Assembly: GCA_030615365.1 (NCBI GenBank)
Contig: JAUWZM010000057.1
Coordinates: forward strand, 1 to 16,953
DNA from: Candidatus Aerophobota bacterium
GTDB lineage: Bacteria > Aerophobota > Aerophobia > Aerophobales > B3-G15
Direction: 5' to 3'
DNA: 16,953 nt
A model generated the notes under the pieces. That model searched no databases. It was not told the origin of the DNA and saw only the letters and a list, made by a program, of their open reading frames with translations. Positions 12,617 to 16,953 of this stretch are shown here, piece after piece (the first letter of the stretch is position 1; the number at the start of each line of letters is the position of its first letter). Made by a program: the position numbers and the translations under genes.

Positions 12617-14506
12617 ATGATACTACAAGATCTGAGAAAAAGTATTAAACCCATAATGTGGGTTATAGCTTTCGCATTCATAGCTTCTCTTTTCTTTATG
12701 TATGGACCTTTTTTTGGCGAAGGAGGTAGCGAGAAACCCCTTGTGAAGGTAAATAATGCTTCCATATCCTATGCCAGTTTTCTTCAAGCATATAGAGGAA
12801 TCTATGATCAATATGCACAAGAGACCGAAGGAGAAATTTCTCCTCAAATAGACAATTACCTTAAAAGCCAAGCATTATCTAAGCTTATATCTAATGAGAT
12901 GCTCTATCAGGAAGCAAAAAAAGCGAAAATCAAGATAAGCAAAGAAGGAGTTACCCAACAGATAAAAGAAGTAAGGAGAAGATTTACCTCACAGGAGTAT
13001 TTCATGAGATGGTTATCCTACCAGGGATACACCTATTCTGATTTTGAGGAAGAAATCGAAAGACAATTAACCATATCCAGATTAACCCAGAGAATAATGG
13101 ATAGTGTAATAGTGACCGATGAAGAGTTAAAAGACTACTGGGCATTAGAGAATGAAAGGATAGAAGTAGAGTATCTTTTACTTAATCCTAAAGAATACGT
13201 TGAAGGTATAAAGGTTACTACCGAGGAGGCAAAAAAGTATTACCAGGATCATGAAGATGATTTCGAAGTTCCAGAAAAGGTAAAAGTGCAGTACATATTA
13301 ATCTCTCCAGTGGATTTTAGAGATACAGTTGAAATCAATGAGCAAACTTTAGAGAAATACTACCAGGACCACTTAGATGAGTTTGAAGTAGAGGAAAAAA
13401 GGAGAGCTAGCCATATTTTAATTGGATTAGCTCCTTCACCCACAGATGAGCAGGAAGAGGAAGCTAAGGAAAAAATAGAGAAAATAGAAAACGAAATTAA
13501 AAAAGGAGCTGATTTTGCTGAGTTAGCCAAAGAGTATTCTGAGGACCCTGGTTCAGCTGCAGACGGAGGAGATTTAGGATTTTTTACCTACCAAACCATG
13601 ACGCCATCTTTCAGCAAAGCTGTTTTCTCTTTAGAAAAGATAGGAGAGATGAGCGCCATAGTAAAGACCCTTTTTGGTTATCATTTAATAAAGTTAACTG
13701 GCATTCAACCTTCTTATGCTATTAGTTTTGAAAAAGTAAGAGAGGAAATAGAGGCTATGATTATTAATCAGGAAAGCAGAGAAAAAGCTTACCAGGAAAT
13801 AAAAGAAATTAAAGAGGAAATAGATGAGGGAGAGATTAGTTTTGAGAAATACGCCAGGGAATATCCCAATCGAGTGAAAACTGCCCCTTTCTTTTCCATG
13901 TATGAGCAAGTTGAGGATTTTGGCTGGGAACCCCAATTCGTTCAAACCGCTTTTTCTTTAAAACCGGGGGAAATCAGCTCTCTCGTGGAGAGTTCCAGGG
14001 GATACTGTATAATCAATCTATTGGAGAAAAAACCTCCTCATATTCTTCCCTGGGATGAAGCCGAAGAGGAAGCGAGGCAAAGAGTGGCGGAAAATCAAGC
14101 AAAGAAGGTTACTCAGCAAAGAGCACTACAACTAATTGAAGAGTTTAGGAAGGGTAAAGCCTTATCCTCTTTTACCAAGGGTTGGGGATACCAAAAATCA
14201 GATTACTTTACCAGACAAGACTGGGTAAGGGGCATAGCAACTCAAGATAAAGAACAATTTATGAGAGCAGCTTTTTCTCTTAGAAAAGAAGAGATAAGTG
14301 ATCCTATCTTTTTAACTCAGGGATACTATATAATCAAATTGTTAGATAGAAAAATTCCTTCCTTTGAATTGATTGAGGAAAAGGATGAGTTTAAAGAAAA
14401 GATTCTTTCCCGCAAACGTCAAAATTTTCTCGAGGCTTGGTTTGAAAAGGTAAGAGAAAAGACAAAAATTGTGGATAATACCTCCTTATTCTTCCCCTCC
14501 TCTTAA
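12617..14506 (+). CDS. PpiD/SurA-like membrane-anchored peptidyl-prolyl isomerase
   Basis: A 629-residue foldase. The N-terminus has one transmembrane helix (about residues 12-30) that would anchor it in the inner membrane with the rest in the periplasm, as in PpiD. A SurA-N-like helical chaperone region follows (about 42-200; NYLKSQALSKLISNEMLYQE). Two tandem 'KYYQDH-x3-FEV-x-EK' units lie at about 208-235 and 248-275. A complete rotamase (PPIC) domain spans about 262-362, with RRASHILIGL, FAELAKEYSEDPGSAADGGD and GYHLIKL. Two further degenerate repeats with 'AFSLKPGEIS...RGYCIINLLEKK' (about 415-475) and 'AFSLRKEEIS...QGYYIIKLLDRK' (about 515-580) lack the full catalytic fold. PpiD assists folding of exported proteins near the Sec channel, and the converging gene is yajC, a Sec-associated subunit. 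It has its own promoter behind repeat copy B. Confidence 0.9.
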   Translation: MILQDLRKSIKPIMWVIAFAFIASLFFMYGPFFGEGGSEKPLVKVNNASISYASFLQAYRGIYDQYAQETEGEISPQIDNYLKSQALSKLISNEMLYQEAKKAKIKISKEGVTQQIKEVRRRFTSQEYFMRWLSYQGYTYSDFEEEIERQLTISRLTQRIMDSVIVTDEELKDYWALENERIEVEYLLLNPKEYVEGIKVTTEEAKKYYQDHEDDFEVPEKVKVQYILISPVDFRDTVEINEQTLEKYYQDHLDEFEVEEKRRASHILIGLAPSPTDEQEEEAKEKIEKIENEIKKGADFAELAKEYSEDPGSAADGGDLGFFTYQTMTPSFSKAVFSLEKIGEMSAIVKTLFGYHLIKLTGIQPSYAISFEKVREEIEAMIINQESREKAYQEIKEIKEEIDEGEISFEKYAREYPNRVKTAPFFSMYEQVEDFGWEPQFVQTAFSLKPGEISSLVESSRGYCIINLLEKKPPHILPWDEAEEEARQRVAENQAKKVTQQRALQLIEEFRKGKALSSFTKGWGYQKSDYFTRQDWVRGIATQDKEQFMRAAFSLRKEEISDPIFLTQGYYIIKLLDRKIPSFELIEEKDEFKEKILSRKRQNFLEAWFEKVREKTKIVDNTSLFFPSS

Positions 14507-14803
14507 ACTGGAAACCGCTCCTCTTTGAACTCTTAAGGTCACCTGGCTCGCCACCTCAATTTCTATATAGTTCTTCTTTAATTTAGTAATAGTACCATAA
14601 ACACCCCCTGTAGTAACTACCCTATCTCCTTTTTTTAGGTTTCTTATCATTTCCTGCTGCGCTTTTTGTTTTTTTCGCTGGGGAACAATAAGCAAAAAGT
14701 AAAAGACCACAAAAATGAGAATCAGAGGAACGAAAGCTGTAAGTAACCCTCCTGCTCCACCGGTAGTTCCTACTCCATTAGCAGCCCACGCAATACCATA
14801 CAT
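14486..14803 (-). CDS. yajC: Preprotein translocase subunit YajC
   Basis: A 105-residue protein with one transmembrane helix (about residues 20-41, LLTAFVPLILIFVVFYFLLI), then the YajC hallmark VPQRKKQKAQQEMIRNLKKGDRV split across 41-63, followed by VVTTGGVYGTITKL. YajC associates with SecDF at the Sec translocon. An excellent ribosome-binding site (AAGGAGGGT) lies inside the last codons of tgt and only three bases separate the genes, so expression is coupled to tgt. The tgt-yajC-secD-secF order is common; here secDF is missing and the 3' end overlaps the convergent ppiD-like gene by 21 bases. Confidence 0.95.
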   Translation of the reverse strand: MYGIAWAANGVGTTGGAGGLLTAFVPLILIFVVFYFLLIVPQRKKQKAQQEMIRNLKKGDRVVTTGGVYGTITKLKKNYIEIEVASQVTLRVQRGAVSSLRGGEE

Positions 14804-14806
14804 TTG

Positions 14807-15931
<1,125 letters not shown>

Positions 15932-15975
15932 TTATACTATGTTCCATTTCTTTCGCAAAGAATTTATGTGTATTA

Positions 15976-16003
15976 ATAATATCAACTATAAAATAACTGT
16001 CAA
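15976..16003 (-). promoter_or_regulatory. Sigma-70-type promoter of tgt-yajC
   Basis: On the minus strand, TTGACA (16003-15998) and TATTAT (15981-15976) are separated by 16 bases. The start point would be near 15969, giving a leader of about 38 bases. That leader contains a small hairpin (TTCTTT-GCG-AAAGAA in transcript sense, 15962-15948). Confidence 0.65.
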
Positions 16004-16175
16004 CTCAAACCTAAAATTGGCTACAATGATACTGAACACTTTTCATGAGCTCCTATAACCTGCTGCTCGCTGAGTGTGTTTTTCATAAGTCAGCGGTGAT
16101 TAAGGCGGGTCCATGAGTTCTAACGTCTAAGTTCTCCTTGAGGATTCTCATGTATCATGAAGCCCCAAAGCGGAC

Positions 16176-16215
16176 AAATCTACTGAGCCATAGCTTACAT
16201 TATAAGAGTAGATTT
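16176..16215. repeat. Inverted repeat in gene-poor region
   Basis: AAATCTACT (16176-16184) and AGTAGATTT (16207-16215) are exact reverse complements with a 22-base loop. There is no neighbouring gene that it clearly controls. Confidence 0.35.
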
Positions 16216-16341
16216 TAGCCGCAACGTTGGAAAACACCGAAGAAAGGGCAGCTCTGAAAGTCTTCCTGAAGCAGGAGAAAACCACATTAATTAAAACTTT
16301 TATAGCCTGAGAGTTGACAAATTCAGTCTGTGCAATACAAT

Positions 16342-16354
16342 GGGGTCAGGTCTT
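16342..16354 (+). repeat. GGGGTCAGGTCTT motif, likely relic of a dispersed or IS200-associated repeat
   Basis: The sequence TGGGGTCAGGTCTTC resembles a short repeat that I recall at the ends of REP-associated (Y1-type) transposase genes in many environmental bacteria. No such transposase gene is present beside it, so if the match is real this is a stray end. Confidence 0.35.
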
Positions 16355-16628
16355 CAAACTCGTAATGGGTAATGAGTGATATGTAAAAACCAGATAAATA
16401 GGGTAATGTCAAAAGTTTTATGGTAAATATGAAAGATAAATGCAAGAAATTAGTAAGGTAAAAAATAGAATTTTTCTTGTGATCGTTTTTTGAAAATAAG
16501 GTCTTGGCAATTAATAGAGCTTGATATCGAGGTAAGGAAATGGAAGATTGATTATTCCTGGTCTACTACCTAAAAAATCAGTGGAATCTAATCAAAAGAG
16601 ATAAGTTTTTACCAGTGTCTAAGAATCC

Positions 16629-16717
16629 CATTGTGGATACTGTCGTTCTGTGGATAACCCTTTGGGTTATCCACATCACTTGGACAACTCGTCGAGTTGC
16701 CCACAGTCCCCACAATG
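16629..16717. repeat. 89-bp three-way-junction element with two related hairpins and DnaA-box-like sequences
   Basis: An outer stem pairs CATTGTGG (16629-16636) with CCACAATG (16710-16717) and, past a 2x2 internal loop, ACTGT (16639-16643) with ACAGT (16703-16707). Inside are two hairpins. The first is perfect: TGTGGATAACCC-TTT-GGGTTATCCACA (16649-16675). The second, TGGACAACTC-GTC-GAGTTGCCCA (16681-16703), has one mismatch. They align base for base and differ by compensatory pairs (T-A to C-G and C-G to T-A), showing that one is a duplicate of the other held to structure. The first contains two perfect TTATCCACA DnaA-box sequences in opposite orientation. Confidence 0.75.
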
Positions 16718-16756
16718 TCCCAACTCTTATATTTCAATTAATCTAATTAAAAAGAA

Positions 16757-16953
16757 TTAGTTGAGAGGTAGCTCAGTAGCTAACTGGATAAATTTAGCCC
16801 ATTTGCCATGAAGGGTGTCTATATCCTTTAATTATTCTAAAGGTATAGGCACAGAGTAGTCAAGACTAATATGTGGCCGAAGGAAGTTGTAGTAAGTAAC
16901 AAAAAGGGTAGTTAAAGCTACTGCCCCGTTTTTGGAGTTGAAGCCATAGGCAG
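16757..16953 (-). pseudogene. Decayed 3' end of a DDE/integrase-core transposase gene (continues beyond window)
   Basis: On the minus strand from the window edge, one frame reads AYGFNSKNGAVALTTLFVTY, then YNFLRPHISLDYSVPIPLE, then a TAA (16832-16834), then LKDIDTLHGKWAKFIQLATE and a final TAA at 16757-16759. The 'YNFxRPHxSL...P' segment after a Gly-Phe-Asn-Ser motif is the characteristic C-terminal part of integrase-core transposases. Sensible sequence continuing after the first stop suggests a nonsense mutation, though the family may naturally end there. The 5' part lies outside the window. The hairpin element ends 40 bases beyond its 3' end and could be part of the same insertion. Confidence 0.65.

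Larger units (their letters stand above)
15932..16628. other. Gene-poor region left of the hairpin element
   Basis: About 700 bases without a supported gene. It contains the tgt promoter, an inverted repeat (16176-16184 with 16207-16215) and a GGGGTCAGGTCTT motif at 16342. A minus-strand frame of about 48 to 64 codons (from about 16318 leftward, containing AAKIYSYNVSYGSVDLSALG) and a plus-strand frame ending TLENTEERAALKVFLKQEKT near 16225-16310 look slightly protein-like. They have no start signals or recognisable family and may be decayed fragments. Confidence 0.5.

Noticed and set aside
15932..15975. preQ1 riboswitch before tgt
   Set aside because: The leader is only about 38 bases and lacks the C-rich loop and A-rich tail of a preQ1-I aptamer; only a small TTCTTT/AAAGAA hairpin is seen.
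16130..16320. Minus-strand open frame of up to about 64 codons
   Set aside because: No start signal and no family motif; left as part of the gene-poor region.
16649..16703. Two-unit CRISPR array
   Set aside because: The two units are adjacent palindromes with no spacers, and there are no cas genes.
16629..16717. Chromosomal replication origin
   Set aside because: Only two perfect DnaA-box sequences are present, both explained by one hairpin, and no dnaA, dnaN or other origin-linked gene is nearby. Kept as a finding but not called an origin.

Overview
The window is chromosomal DNA from a moderately AT-rich bacterium. It is probably an uncultured anaerobic diderm: it carries a PpiD/SurA-type envelope foldase, a bacterial Tgt, an MreBCD set, a GH4 glycosidase, a large family-5 solute-binding protein, and several dispersed palindromic repeats common in environmental anaerobe genomes. 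The phylum cannot be fixed from sequence reading alone.

Left part (1-2409): the 3' end of a protein with two Ig/FnIII-like beta-sandwich modules, then a 53-codon leftover of a uroporphyrinogen-decarboxylase-like (corrinoid methyltransferase family) gene, then an intact iron-dependent alcohol dehydrogenase. An intergenic region with two palindromic repeats follows.

Cell-shape block (2410-4744, minus strand): mreB, mreC and mreD are tightly packed and read leftward from a near-consensus TTGACT-N17-TATAAT promoter. That promoter abuts one end of a 108-bp repeat, and its predicted start point coincides with the mreB ATG. The same repeat (109 bp, about 94% identical by eye) recurs at 12445-12553, directly in front of the promoter of the ppiD-like gene.

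Carbohydrate block (5013-12400, plus strand): a ROK-family regulator whose zinc site is lost, a NagB-like isomerase/deaminase with an altered active-site residue, a secreted family-5 substrate-binding protein without permease genes, a strong hairpin, a frameshifted remnant of an unknown gene, a GH4 NAD-dependent glycosidase with a CHG motif, and an amidohydrolase-2 family TIM-barrel enzyme. Together they suggest uptake, oxidative cleavage and processing of an unusual sugar derivative, perhaps a uronic acid or amino sugar.

Right part (12617-16953): a PpiD-like membrane-anchored PPIase converges on, and overlaps by 21 bp, a tgt-yajC operon on the minus strand. The last kilobase is gene-poor. 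It holds the tgt promoter, a short GGGGTCAGGTCTT motif, an 89-bp three-way-junction element made of two related hairpins carrying perfect DnaA-box-like sequences, and the decayed 3' end of a DDE-type transposase gene at the window edge.

No CRISPR array, rRNA or tRNA gene was seen. No obvious new defence or conflict system is present. The best candidates for something undescribed are the sugar-derivative pathway, the promoter-abutting repeat pair and the covarying double hairpin.
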